From assembly GCF_017565305.1 (NCBI RefSeq), contig NZ_JAGEKP010000007.1, positions 186,001-250,000 of the forward strand: 64,000 nt of DNA, read 5' to 3'. Below, piece after piece: positions 29,743-37,817 of the stretch. Below the pieces are notes generated by a model. It saw nothing but the letters and a program-made list of their open reading frames with translations. It was not told where the DNA came from and searched no databases. This DNA is from Leifsonia sp. TF02-11. Its GTDB lineage: Bacteria > Actinomycetota > Actinomycetes > Actinomycetales > Microbacteriaceae. The position numbers were made by a program, and so were the translations under genes. Each line of letters starts with the position of its first letter. The stretch's first letter is position 1.

Positions 29743-30412
29743 TCCGAGGATCATCCGCGTCCTGATCGTGGACGACCAGCAGCTGGCCCGATTCGGGCAC
29801 TCGCTCGTGTTGCGCAGCGCGGACGACATCGAGGTGGCCGGTGAGGCGGCTGACGGACCGTCAGCGGTGTCGCTGGCCCTCGAACTGCGACCGGATGTCG
29901 TCCTGATGGATGTCCGGATGCCCAGGATGAGCGGAATCGAGGCGACGGCGCAGATCACGCGCGGCTCTCCCGGTACGAGTGTGATCGTCATGACCTCGTT
30001 CGATCTTGACCGCTACGCGTTCGGCGCGCTGGATGCGGGCGCGTCGGCCTTCCTCCTTAAAAGCACCGGCCCCGATGAGTTGCTGGCCGCCGTGCGGACG
30101 GTCGCCGGCGGTGACGCGGTCGTCGAACCGCGGATCACCCGGAAGCTGATCGAGCACTACACGGCCGGCGAGCTCGGTCGTCCCGTGCGGGCGCCGCGTC
30201 CGTCTGAGCTGGAGTCGCTGAGTCCGCGAGAGTACGACGTCCTCCTCTCGATCGCGGAGGGGATGACCAACACGGAGATCGCCGCCCACCACCACCTTTC
30301 TCCGGCGACGGTCAAGAGCCACGTGAACCGGCTGTTCAGCAAGCTCGGCCTGCGCGATCGCGTCCAGGCGGTCATCCTGGCTCATCGGCTTGGGCTGACA
30401 CGAGACTCCTGA
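29735..30412 (+). CDS. LuxR-family response regulator
   Basis: 225 residues from ATG 29735, overlapping the kinase gene by 8 nt. It has a receiver domain with VDDQQ and phospho-acceptor D59 in VVLMDVRM, and a C-terminal LuxR HTH (LSPREYDVLLSIAEGMTNTEIAAHHHLSPATVKSHV). It is the cognate regulator of the kinase. Likely targets are the ABC exporter or the SdpI/AvrD transcript that begins 100 bp downstream. Confidence 0.92.
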   Translation: MADPRIIRVLIVDDQQLARFGHSLVLRSADDIEVAGEAADGPSAVSLALELRPDVVLMDVRMPRMSGIEATAQITRGSPGTSVIVMTSFDLDRYAFGALDAGASAFLLKSTGPDELLAAVRTVAGGDAVVEPRITRKLIEHYTAGELGRPVRAPRPSELESLSPREYDVLLSIAEGMTNTEIAAHHHLSPATVKSHVNRLFSKLGLRDRVQAVILAHRLGLTRDS

Positions 30413-30516
30413 CGCGACCCACGGAGAATCAACCTCGGGTTGGTGTTTTCGGCACGGGGTGAATCGTAGTTTGGTCCCGTCCGGATCGCAGCCGCGTGGG
30501 ACGGAAGGGGGTAGTC

Positions 30517-30891
30517 ATGGTCGGGGTCGTCGTGGGGTCGCTGCTCATCATCGTGGTGAGCGCACTGGTGCTATGGTGGGCCTCTGCAAGCAAGCGGGGC
30601 ACGCTGCGCCGGAATCACATCCTGGGCTACCGCACGCGGTTCACGCTGAGCGACGACGACGTGTGGGTGACGGTGAACCGGGCGATCGCCCCTTTCCTGT
30701 TCATCGCGGGCATCGGCGCGATCTTCGGGGCGGTCGTGGCGCTGGTGGTCGGCTTGATCGGCGCGCCCGAGGCGGGTGCGATCGTGATCGTGGTGAGCGT
30801 CGCCTGGATCTTCGTGTGGCTTGTCCTGACGCTCATCCCCGCCCACGCACGCGCTCGCGCCCTCAAACAGCGCACGGCGACGGCCCGCTGA
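30517..30891 (+). CDS. SdpI-family immunity-like membrane protein
   Basis: 124 residues from ATG 30517 (Shine-Dalgarno GGAAGGGGG). Three transmembrane helices lie near 1-20, 53-80 and 84-106. Between helix 1 and helix 2 is GYRTRFTLSDDDVWVTVNR, the hallmark of the SdpI domain (GYRT...S...W...N). In Bacillus, SdpI protects the producer from SDP toxin. An SdpC-SdpA-SdpB set lies 6 kb away in the same island, so an immunity role is a strong inference. The stop and the next start overlap (TGATG). Confidence 0.75.
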   Translation: MVGVVVGSLLIIVVSALVLWWASASKRGTLRRNHILGYRTRFTLSDDDVWVTVNRAIAPFLFIAGIGAIFGAVVALVVGLIGAPEAGAIVIVVSVAWIFVWLVLTLIPAHARARALKQRTATAR

Positions 30892-31880
30892 TGCGCACGC
30901 TCACGCTGCCTGCCCAGGAGGCCGGCACCAGCACGGACCGTGGTTTCGACCGCTACTTGGGACCTGCGTCGTCTCGGTACTTCGGGAGCGGATATCGCAA
31001 GGTGGCCTACGGGATCGATCGAATCGGCATCCACCCAGGACGGAGCGCTCTTTCGGCGGTGGGCTCCGTCGGCTATCCGGTGGACTGGTCCGTCAAAGAC
31101 GGGCGTCAGTCGCGAGCGCACCTGAGCACCATCGACGGGGTGACCCTCGCCCTCGTCCTCTCGCACATGCTCGACGCCGAAGCCAACGACGGGACGCGCT
31201 CACTCGCCCGGTCTATCGAGGTGAGGGCGGGGGCGAAGGCGATGACGGAGCTCCACGCCGTGCCGCTCTCCCTCCGACGGGCAGTGGGCGACTCCGCCGT
31301 CGAAACCCAGGACGGGCCGACCTTCACCAGCAGGATCGGCACCCTCTCGGTGACGATCGGGACGTGGGCGACGTCCGGCCCGCGCGTCGGCGTGCAGGCG
31401 CACGGCCCGGCACCCTCGCACCTGGCTTTCACCGGGGATCACGCGCACGCAACGGACTATGTGTCGGAGCTGGTCGCTCAGCCTTCCCACAGGTCGTCTG
31501 CGAGCTTCGACCATTGGGCTTCGGCACGCGCGGACACTGCAGGCGAACATCCCGTCGGCGAGTATGCGGCCCGGTTCGTCGACCCACTGGTCCTCGCCGG
31601 CCAGATGGCCGAAGTCCTGCTGTACTCCCGGGCAGGAGTTGACCGCGCGTCAACCGGCAACCTGTGGATGCGGAGGGCGGCCGTGCAGTTGTCCTCCCGG
31701 TCGGCGGAGTCGCCATCGTTCTGCCACGCCACCATCCGCGTGACCAAGGAACTCACGATCGAGCGAAACGGCCGGCGACTCCAGTGCGTCGATATCCTCG
31801 TCGATGATCTGTTCGGCACCCGGATCGCCGCATCCCTGGCGTACGAGGTCGCAACGACTCAGCCGCGGGTGGTCGGCTGA
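30891..31880 (+). CDS. AvrD-family protein (syringolide-type signal synthase)
   Basis: 329 residues. The N-terminal half carries the AvrD signature: DRYLGPASSRYFGSGYRKV, then GYPVDWSVKD and HLSTIDGVTLAL. In Pseudomonas syringae AvrD is needed for syringolides, small lactone-containing signals built from a beta-ketoacyl chain and a pentulose. The next genes encode a gamma-butyrolactone-receptor-like TetR protein and an epimerase, so it probably makes a diffusible autoregulator. It is translationally coupled to the SdpI gene. The 3' end overlaps the convergent TetR gene by 22 bp. Confidence 0.8.
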   Translation: MRTLTLPAQEAGTSTDRGFDRYLGPASSRYFGSGYRKVAYGIDRIGIHPGRSALSAVGSVGYPVDWSVKDGRQSRAHLSTIDGVTLALVLSHMLDAEANDGTRSLARSIEVRAGAKAMTELHAVPLSLRRAVGDSAVETQDGPTFTSRIGTLSVTIGTWATSGPRVGVQAHGPAPSHLAFTGDHAHATDYVSELVAQPSHRSSASFDHWASARADTAGEHPVGEYAARFVDPLVLAGQMAEVLLYSRAGVDRASTGNLWMRRAAVQLSSRSAESPSFCHATIRVTKELTIERNGRRLQCVDILVDDLFGTRIAASLAYEVATTQPRVVG

Positions 31881-32524
31881 GGCACCCGGAACACGGATTC
31901 GACGACGGAGAGGAGCCGCGGCTGGTGCTCGGGGACAACCGAAGCGGTGATGATCACCCGCCACATCACGTCGAGGACGGAGTAAAGGTCCTGCCGGCCG
32001 TTGAGCACGTTCGCGACGAGATGCACGCCCGAGAAGTAGGGGACGAGCGTCCGGCCCAGCTCCTGGGGTGTGAACGCGGAATTCAGAGTCCCATTCTCGT
32101 CCGCGCGGGCGAAGAGGGCGCTCACCGACCCGATCCACTCCTCGTAATAGCCGGCGGTGGGCGCCGAGAGCGTCCCCTCCTCCAGCGACAGGCGCATCCC
32201 GGCGCGCACCACCGGGTCCGTCAGGATGTGCGCCGCGATCGCCCGCGACCCTTCGATCAGTGCTTCGAGGGGACGCTCGTCGATAGCCTCCGGCGGGATG
32301 GCGTCGAATGTGCGGGCGTTTTGTTCAGCGATGATCGCGAGCGCAAGGTCGTCCTTGGAGGGAAAGTAGAAATACATCGAGCCGGAAGTGGAGCCGGACT
32401 CCCGCGAGATGTCGGAGAGCGACGCCTGGGCGAAGCCGACCCGGTCGAAGACCCTGGCCGCTCCTTCGAGGACCGCCAGGCGGCGGGCATAGCCGCGAGG
32501 CTGTTGTGGCTGGCGTGCAGGCAT
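31859..32524 (-). CDS. TetR-family regulator, gamma-butyrolactone-receptor (ScbR/ArpA) type
   Basis: 221 residues from ATG 32524 (GAGGAG about 10 nt upstream); ATG 32557 is a longer alternative. The HTH spans about residues 15-55: AARVFDRVGFAQASLSDISR...TSGSMYFYFPSKDDLALAII. The ligand domain has the ScbR-type PVVRAGMRLSLEEGT and FSGVHLVANVLNGRQDL segments. Such receptors repress antibiotic genes until a butyrolactone-like signal binds. Its location between an AvrD gene and an epimerase, next to the toxin operon, suggests it controls that operon. Confidence 0.82.
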   Translation of the reverse strand: MPARQPQQPRGYARRLAVLEGAARVFDRVGFAQASLSDISRESGSTSGSMYFYFPSKDDLALAIIAEQNARTFDAIPPEAIDERPLEALIEGSRAIAAHILTDPVVRAGMRLSLEEGTLSAPTAGYYEEWIGSVSALFARADENGTLNSAFTPQELGRTLVPYFSGVHLVANVLNGRQDLYSVLDVMWRVIITASVVPEHQPRLLSVVESVFRVPQPTTRG

Positions 32525-32586
32525 CGGGGGACACTCCTCGCGACGGGGGACGACCATCGTACCGTCAGCGCTCAGGAGCAGCCGAG

Positions 32587-33540
32587 ATGACGGGCGGGAA
32601 AGTCTTCCTCACGGGGGCGGACGGATTCATCGGCTCGGCGATCGCCCGGGCGCTGGGCGAACACAGAGTCGACATGGTCCGGCACGTGCGGCCGGGACGG
32701 AGGGAGCCCTCTTCGCCGCTGCCTGGGAGCAAGGCCCCGGCCGACCTGGCGCACGCGGGCGAGCTGGCGCAGGCGATGCGCGGCGCGCGCATCATCATCC
32801 ATGCCGCCGCTCACGTCGGCGTGGATCCGGTACTGCAGCGCGAGGTGAATGTCGAGGGGACGAGGAACATGGTGGCTGCCGCGCAGGCGGTCGGGGCGGG
32901 ACGGCTGATCTACCTGAGCACTACCGGCGTCTACGGCGGTCAGTCGCTGCACGGTGAGACGGAGGAACAGGCAGTGGCGCGTCCCGTCTCGACACTCAGT
33001 CGTAGCCGGTACGAAGCCGAGAGGATCGTTCTCGACGCCGGCGGCACAGTGGTGCGCCCGAACCTCGTTTTCGGCACAGGCGATCGATGGTTCCTGGGCC
33101 CCCTCATCCGGCTGATGATGTTCGTCGGTGGATGGATCGGCGATGGCGATGCGCGCGTGTCGACGATCGAACGCCTGGAGCTCGGGCGTCTGGTGGCGAG
33201 GCTGGCGCTCGCCGAACATCCCGCGGGCGTTTACCACGCAGCCGCTCCGGCACCCGTGCCCGTCCGCTCCCTGGTTGCACCGGTTCTTGCACGACTGGGG
33301 ATGCCCGCGCTTCGGACGACGGTCGCCGTCGAGCGGGCGATCTCCCAAGCTGCCCCGCTCGGTGTGAGCCCGCGTCAGATCGCGATGGTGGCCGTCGACA
33401 ACTGGCTGAACGTCACGAAGATCTGGCACGCAGCGGGTGGCGTCGCCCTCCCGGCGACCGTTAGCGACACGATCGCCGACTGGTATGCCGAGCAGCTCAC
33501 ACAGCCCGGGCCAGGCCGGCGGGAACCCGCATCGTCGTGA
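32587..33540 (+). CDS. NAD-dependent epimerase/dehydratase (extended SDR)
   Basis: 317 residues from ATG 32587, divergent from the TetR gene with a 62-bp shared regulatory gap. It has an N-terminal Rossmann motif TGADGFIGSAIARAL and the Ser/Thr and Tyr of the SDR site (YLSTTGVYGG and SRSRYEAER). The usual YxxxK is YEAER, with Arg in place of Lys, so catalysis may be altered. Placed beside AvrD and a butyrolactone-type receptor, it is likely a tailoring enzyme of the signal molecule. The 3' end overlaps lasso gene B2 by 44 bp on opposite strands. Confidence 0.78.
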   Translation: MTGGKVFLTGADGFIGSAIARALGEHRVDMVRHVRPGRREPSSPLPGSKAPADLAHAGELAQAMRGARIIIHAAAHVGVDPVLQREVNVEGTRNMVAAAQAVGAGRLIYLSTTGVYGGQSLHGETEEQAVARPVSTLSRSRYEAERIVLDAGGTVVRPNLVFGTGDRWFLGPLIRLMMFVGGWIGDGDARVSTIERLELGRLVARLALAEHPAGVYHAAAPAPVPVRSLVAPVLARLGMPALRTTVAVERAISQAAPLGVSPRQIAMVAVDNWLNVTKIWHAAGGVALPATVSDTIADWYAEQLTQPGPGRREPASS

Positions 33541-33931
33541 CGAAGCCGGCTGCCAGCCCGGACGGCTCACGTACCGGCACGCCGTCCACCTCCACCCAGG
33601 CGTGGGCGCGGAACGGATTCGTCGCGGCGCCCGCACACCAGTCCGGCCACGCACCGTGCAACCGGCAGACCAGTGCCACCGCGAGCGATCGCTGCAGACA
33701 GTAGCGTCCCGCGCAGCGAGAGCTCACCGTGACCACGGCGTCGAGCGAGTGCTCCACGAGCTCGCGACTTGCGGGGTGAGAGCGGCGCGCGAGTCGCGCG
33801 AGCAGGCCCTCGAGGTGGGCGGGGCGCAAGCGCGCGAGCCCGAAAGCGAACGGCACGATCAGCGATGCCAGGATGCGCGAGCGGGCCGGTACCGGGGCCG
33901 TTGCGCTCATCCCGATCAGTGCGTCGCTCAC
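33497..33931 (-). CDS. lasB2: Lasso peptide leader peptidase B2 (transglutaminase-like)
   Basis: 144 residues. The catalytic Cys (C78 in GRYCLQRSLAVAL) and His (H110 in FRAHAWVEVDG) of the lasso B2/transglutaminase-like protease family are present, with D116 as a candidate third residue. It removes the leader of the lasso precursor together with B1. The ATG overlaps the B1 stop (ATGA). It is the last gene of the reverse-strand operon. Confidence 0.92.
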   Translation of the reverse strand: MSDALIGMSATAPVPARSRILASLIVPFAFGLARLRPAHLEGLLARLARRSHPASRELVEHSLDAVVTVSSRCAGRYCLQRSLAVALVCRLHGAWPDWCAGAATNPFRAHAWVEVDGVPVREPSGLAAGFVTTMRVPAGLARAV

Positions 33932-34206
33932 CGTGCGACGATCCCTACCTCGCGGAGCTGCGCGACGAGGGCGTCGACGTCCGATCGGACGATCGCGAGG
34001 TCGGCCGCTTCGTATCGACCGGTGATCGCATGGGCGATCTCGTCCCGAGTGAGGCCGTCGATCAGGCCCTCGATGACATCCGCCGCGGAGGAGTTCACCT
34101 GGCTGTAGGCGCCGGAGCGCTTGTCGAGGACGATCCCGCCGTCGGGTGTGCGGCGGAAGACGACCCCCGCCCGGATACGGTCGGTCGTGGTCTCTGCGTC
34201 TGTCAT
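33928..34206 (-). CDS. lasB1: Lasso peptide RRE protein B1 (PqqD family)
   Basis: 92 residues. A PqqD-like RiPP recognition element binds the precursor leader (YxxPxIxxVGxF motif) and presents it to B2. The fold is visible as beta strands around GVVFRRTPDGGIVLDKRSGAYSQVN, followed by helices with SAADVIEGLIDGLTRDEIAHAI. It overlaps both neighbours by 4 nt, so B1, B2 and C are produced together. Confidence 0.9.
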   Translation of the reverse strand: MTDAETTTDRIRAGVVFRRTPDGGIVLDKRSGAYSQVNSSAADVIEGLIDGLTRDEIAHAITGRYEAADLAIVRSDVDALVAQLREVGIVAR

Positions 34207-36008
34207 GGTCTCTCCAGGAGGCTTTGCGCGGTCGCTGCTCGCAACCAGCGATCCGCGGCGAGGTGGAATTCGAAGGGATAGAACCGCGACGCGTCGGGTT
34301 GTATCCGGGTGAGGAAATCGGTGACGGCGTCTCCGCGCACGAGTCCGCGCGTCACAAGGGGCGAGTGGTCGACATCAGCGGCGATGTCCCTGCGGACCCG
34401 GTTGTAGCCGTCGTAGATGAGTGAGACGTAGTCGCCTTTGGACTTCCGTCCGAGCAATTCATCCGGAACGACGCCACGCGACGCAGCGGCGAGGACAGGT
34501 TTGAACGAGGTCGTGTTGAGACGATCGCTCAGCCGGACGCTGAGCGACAGTTCGACGATCCTGTCATCGAGGAAGGGCGCCTCGTACCTCACCCCCTCAG
34601 CGCGAAACTCCGCATCCAGTGCGCGGTGGATCTGCCCGTTGCGTCCGATCATCGCGAAAGACACCGCATCCGCCTCGGCGAGGGCGCGCGGGAGCGCGGA
34701 CACGTCGATTCCCTCGAGCAGCCCGTGCACCTGGAGGGAAGCCAAGGGTGTGGCCCACGGCGAGAGTGAGAACGGGACATCCCATCCTGCCGAAGGACGC
34801 GGAGGCTCTGGCAGGTGAACGTGCGCGACTCGGTCGCGGACCCACCGCGTGTGCGAGCGCCGGACCAGCGCTTGCCGGACGGTGCGAGCGCGGGGCCAGC
34901 GATGCACCGAGGCCATCCCCATCGCCGCGGGGATGGCAGTCGCCGGCTCCTCGCGCATGAGGCCGGGAAGGATTGATTCGTCCGGATAGTACAGCTCGTC
35001 GCCGCCGGAGCCCGCGATGTGCAGTCGGCTGCCCTCGCGGCGGAGCACTGTAGCCATCGCACGGTGCATGCCCTCGGTTCGGATGGACGGCGACGGCTCG
35101 TCGGCGAACTCAGGTGTCGCGCTGTCCCAGGTCGCGAACCAGTGGTCCAGAGACCCGGGGGCGAGTTCGATCAGGTCGGAGCCCATGAGGGCGCCGGCCT
35201 GCCTCGCCCAGCGGACATCCTCGTTCAGTGCGTCGTCGACCGTCAGATGCGTCGCGACCAATGTCTCGACGTGCTGCTTCGTGAAGAACGCGAGAGAGGT
35301 GGAGTCCATCCCTCCGGAGAGATCGGAGCTGACGCGTCCGTCCGCGGAGCGGGCGCGCGCGGCGACGGCGGCATGCAAGGCTTCCTTGAGGAGCGGGGCG
35401 ACGACATCGAGGGGCAGGCGCTCGGTCGGGAAGCGCCAGCGTTCGCCGCGTTCGGCGCGGTGACGTGAGGCCGGGAACGAGAGGTATTCGGTCGGCAGTA
35501 GATTCTCGAGGCCGTGCCAGTACGACGGCTCTGACAGCGGCCACGGCGGACGCGGCACCAGAAGTGACAGGGCGAGGGCGTCCTCACGGAGCGGAGCGGT
35601 CACCAGCTCGCGAAGCAGTCCGATGCTGTTGGACGCGCCCAAGGCCCGCTCGCCCGTCGAATAGGAGACGCGGCGGAAACTGGACAACGAACCCCAGATC
35701 CGCGTCTCCGAGGAATCGGAGTACACGACGAAGTAGGAGCCGCTGATCGTCGCATGGATCCCGTGCAGAGCGTCCGGCTGAGCCGCCCGCTCAAGGACGG
35801 CGCGGAGCTGACCGGAATCCGCGCCGAACGTCCCGATCAGGCTGAGGCGACGGTCGCCCGTGGTGACCGTCAGGAATTCCTCCGGGAGCCAGTCGCCCAC
35901 GATGTGCGGTCGCCCTGAAGGATGCAGGATCCGCTCGGCCACCGGCGACAGCGCCGTCTGGTCGAGCGGCAACGCGCCGGCATGGTCCGGCAGCACGATG
36001 AACCTCAT
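34203..36008 (-). CDS. lasC: Lasso cyclase C (asparagine-synthetase-like)
   Basis: 601 residues. It has an N-terminal glutaminase-like domain without the catalytic Cys, then an asparagine-synthase domain with the PP-loop SGGMDSTS near residue 231. Lasso cyclases adenylate the side chain of the ring Asp/Glu and close the macrolactam with the core N-terminus while threading the tail. It lies downstream of precursor 1 behind a strong hairpin, and overlaps B1 by 4 nt. Confidence 0.93.
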   Translation of the reverse strand: MRFIVLPDHAGALPLDQTALSPVAERILHPSGRPHIVGDWLPEEFLTVTTGDRRLSLIGTFGADSGQLRAVLERAAQPDALHGIHATISGSYFVVYSDSSETRIWGSLSSFRRVSYSTGERALGASNSIGLLRELVTAPLREDALALSLLVPRPPWPLSEPSYWHGLENLLPTEYLSFPASRHRAERGERWRFPTERLPLDVVAPLLKEALHAAVAARARSADGRVSSDLSGGMDSTSLAFFTKQHVETLVATHLTVDDALNEDVRWARQAGALMGSDLIELAPGSLDHWFATWDSATPEFADEPSPSIRTEGMHRAMATVLRREGSRLHIAGSGGDELYYPDESILPGLMREEPATAIPAAMGMASVHRWPRARTVRQALVRRSHTRWVRDRVAHVHLPEPPRPSAGWDVPFSLSPWATPLASLQVHGLLEGIDVSALPRALAEADAVSFAMIGRNGQIHRALDAEFRAEGVRYEAPFLDDRIVELSLSVRLSDRLNTTSFKPVLAAASRGVVPDELLGRKSKGDYVSLIYDGYNRVRRDIAADVDHSPLVTRGLVRGDAVTDFLTRIQPDASRFYPFEFHLAADRWLRAATAQSLLERP

Positions 36009-36034
36009 CGAAGTCGTTCCCTTCGTCGGGTCGC

Positions 36035-36071
36035 GGTGGGGCGCCGGCCTGCCTAGCCCGTGCGCCCCACC
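36035..36071 (-). terminator. Attenuator hairpin between lasso precursor 1 and cyclase
   Basis: A perfect 10-bp stem, GGTGGGGCGC/GCGCCCCACC (36035-36044 with 36062-36071), with a 17-nt loop. It sits 15 nt after the precursor stop and ahead of lasC. It would make the precursor message more abundant than the enzyme message, as in other lasso operons. Confidence 0.7.
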
Positions 36072-36086
36072 TCGAGCTCTTCTAGA

Positions 36087-36197
36087 TCAGAACCACCAGC
36101 CGAGCACGTCGGTCCAGTAACCCTTCGACGTGAACGCGGTGTCCTTGGCGAATGTCCCGACACTGATGATCTGCGGGGTCTCGTAAGCGGCGCTCAT
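36087..36197 (-). CDS. lasA1: Lasso peptide precursor 1
   Basis: 36 codons. A leader of 21 residues carries the RRE-binding motif YETPQIISVGTF and the conserved Thr at position -2 (DTA before the core). The predicted core is FTSKGYWTDVLGWWF: Phe1 to Asp9 gives a 9-residue ring, and the tail VLGWWF has bulky Trp13, Trp14 and Phe15 that can lock the thread. No Cys is present, so it is class II. A strong Shine-Dalgarno (AGGAGGT, 36204-36210) precedes the ATG. It lies directly after sdpB and before lasC. It is nearly a twin of precursor 2 and was found by reading the short gap. Confidence 0.92.
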   Translation of the reverse strand: MSAAYETPQIISVGTFAKDTAFTSKGYWTDVLGWWF

Positions 36198-36231
36198 GGT
36201 CTCACCTCCTCCCTAACCTTGACGGAGCTCC

Positions 36232-37164
36232 TCACGACGAGGAGGCTTCAAGCTCCGTGACGTCGTCGTCGACGGCGCCCGGAGAGTCGGGAGGCGGATC
36301 GGTTTCGCGGCGGGTCGGGGTGCCCGAACGGACCGTGGCGATGATCACGAGGCCGATCATGACGAGGCCGAAGCTCCACAGCCCGATCGTCACGATGATG
36401 CCGACATGCAGGAGGATCGAGAGGACGAGTGCGACAGAGCGCCCGCGGTCGCGGCCGACCATGATCAGCACGCCGATCGATATCTCGAGGGCCATCGCAC
36501 CCCACGTCGCGAGGGCCACGATGACCGGCGAGGAGGTGAAGAACAGGCCGATGCTCCGCACGACGCCGGAGGCGCCGAATGTCGAGTCCCGGAGCACGTA
36601 GTACTCCGCGGTTCCGGTCAGCCACTTGTCGCTGGCCACTTTCGCGATGCCGGAGTCGATGTAGATGATCGCCGCTTGGAGGCGGACCGCCCAGATGGTC
36701 GCGAAGGCGATGCCCTGACGGATCGGGCCGAGCGGGGCCTCGTGGCGCCAGGCCCAGAGCCGGCGGTCGGTGAGGCAGTACGGGATGAGCAGCAGCGTCA
36801 CGATCCGCGCGGCGATGTCGCCGCCGTCCGGTAGGGCGATGCTCACGCTGAGCGAGAAGGACACCCACGCGTGTACCATCCCGGATGGTCCGGGCAAGAA
36901 CCCGCTCGCTACGAGGATCAGGAGAGCGAACATGAGCCAGTGCGCCAGTGCGGGATTCCCCGAGAGCGCTGGGACGCAGTACAGCGAGATCGCCTTCACG
37001 CCGTCGCAGTATGGTGCGGGCTGCTGACCGATCACGGGAACGAGCAATGCCTGAGGCGTCGTGAAGAGGAGGTACGTCGCCTGACCGATGGCGATGACCG
37101 AGCGGCCGACGCCGATTCCGAGCTGTTGCGGGTCGAACCGTTGGACGTAGTCATTCAGCCGCAT
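36232..37164 (-). CDS. sdpB: SdpB-like membrane protein (HTTM family)
   Basis: 310 residues with about seven transmembrane helices; the APYCDGVKAISLYC segment and the RLQAAIIYIDSGIAKVASDKWLTGTAEYYVL region are characteristic of SdpB/HTTM proteins, which are related to vitamin-K-dependent gamma-carboxylases. In Bacillus, SdpA and SdpB are both needed to turn pro-SdpC into mature SDP toxin. The start overlaps the sdpA stop by 14 bp. It has an acidic, Pro-rich cytoplasmic tail. A possible extra role in modifying the lasso peptides is open. Confidence 0.82.
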   Translation of the reverse strand: MRLNDYVQRFDPQQLGIGVGRSVIAIGQATYLLFTTPQALLVPVIGQQPAPYCDGVKAISLYCVPALSGNPALAHWLMFALLILVASGFLPGPSGMVHAWVSFSLSVSIALPDGGDIAARIVTLLLIPYCLTDRRLWAWRHEAPLGPIRQGIAFATIWAVRLQAAIIYIDSGIAKVASDKWLTGTAEYYVLRDSTFGASGVVRSIGLFFTSSPVIVALATWGAMALEISIGVLIMVGRDRGRSVALVLSILLHVGIIVTIGLWSFGLVMIGLVIIATVRSGTPTRRETDPPPDSPGAVDDDVTELEASSS

Positions 37165-37756
37165 GGGTGCTCCCGCCTCCGTTCGCGCAGTGGACGTCGA
37201 GCAGCACGTACTTGTCGACGAGATAGGTGGGCACGTCAGAGAACCCGCGATAGCTCCACGGCGACTGGTGCTGCTGCGTGATCACGACCTCGCCGCACAC
37301 TGTCGGCACCGGGCTCTGGTTGCTGATGGCCAGGGCGCGGTGGGCGGTCGAGATGCACGCGCTCGTCTGGTCGGTGCAGTCGATCCAGTCGGACTCGGCG
37401 ACGCCGGCAGCGAGGAAGGCGAGTTCCGGGCCTTGGGCGCGCTGGGCGCGCGACAGACCCCAGAAGTTCTGCGCCTTCGTCTGAGGCGTGGCCACGATGT
37501 CCGTCAGCGATTCGTTGCCTTCAATCTGATACACGCCGAGCTGCGCCGACTGCGGGTCCTTGGTGAAGAAGTTCCAGCCCTGCTGGATGAAGGTCCCGTA
37601 CCCCTGGCGCACCGCGTTGGAGACATCCGCTGTCACAACCGTCGGCGGTATGGAGAGGAGCACCGAAACGAGCAGTGCTCCGCCCAGCACTGCCCCAGTC
37701 GTCGAGAATGCGATCGACGCGGCATGCCTGCGGATCCATCGCCACGCTTGTTCCAC
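37151..37756 (-). CDS. sdpA: SdpA-like toxin maturation protein
   Basis: 201 residues from GTG 37756 (Shine-Dalgarno GGAGGGGGG upstream). An N-terminal signal-anchor helix (about 14-36) precedes an extracytoplasmic domain with the SdpA feature QQGWNFFTKDPQSAQLGVYQ. Four Cys follow (DCTDQTSAC, TVCGE, VHCAN), possibly in two disulfides. Its position between sdpC and sdpB reproduces the Bacillus set, though the gene order here is C-A-B. Confidence 0.8.
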   Translation of the reverse strand: MEQAWRWIRRHAASIAFSTTGAVLGGALLVSVLLSIPPTVVTADVSNAVRQGYGTFIQQGWNFFTKDPQSAQLGVYQIEGNESLTDIVATPQTKAQNFWGLSRAQRAQGPELAFLAAGVAESDWIDCTDQTSACISTAHRALAISNQSPVPTVCGEVVITQQHQSPWSYRGFSDVPTYLVDKYVLLDVHCANGGGSTHAAE

Positions 37757-37778
37757 TGTTACCCCCCCTCCTGCGGCG

Positions 37779-37812
37779 CGTGGGACCGGGAGTCTCCGCT
37801 CCCGGTCCCACG
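37779..37812 (-). terminator. Strong hairpin between sdpC and sdpA
   Basis: A perfect 14-bp stem, CGTGGGACCGGGAG/CTCCCGGTCCCACG (37779-37792 with 37799-37812), with a 6-nt loop, starts 5 nt after the sdpC stop. It probably attenuates transcription into sdpAB or protects the sdpC message. Confidence 0.75.
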
Positions 37813-37817
37813 GCTCA

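Noticed and set aside
33497-36008. Lanthipeptide or sactipeptide synthesis instead of lasso
   Set aside because: There is no LanB/C/M or radical-SAM gene. The set PqqD-like B1, transglutaminase-like B2 and asparagine-synthetase-like C with YxxP...T leaders is diagnostic of lasso peptides.
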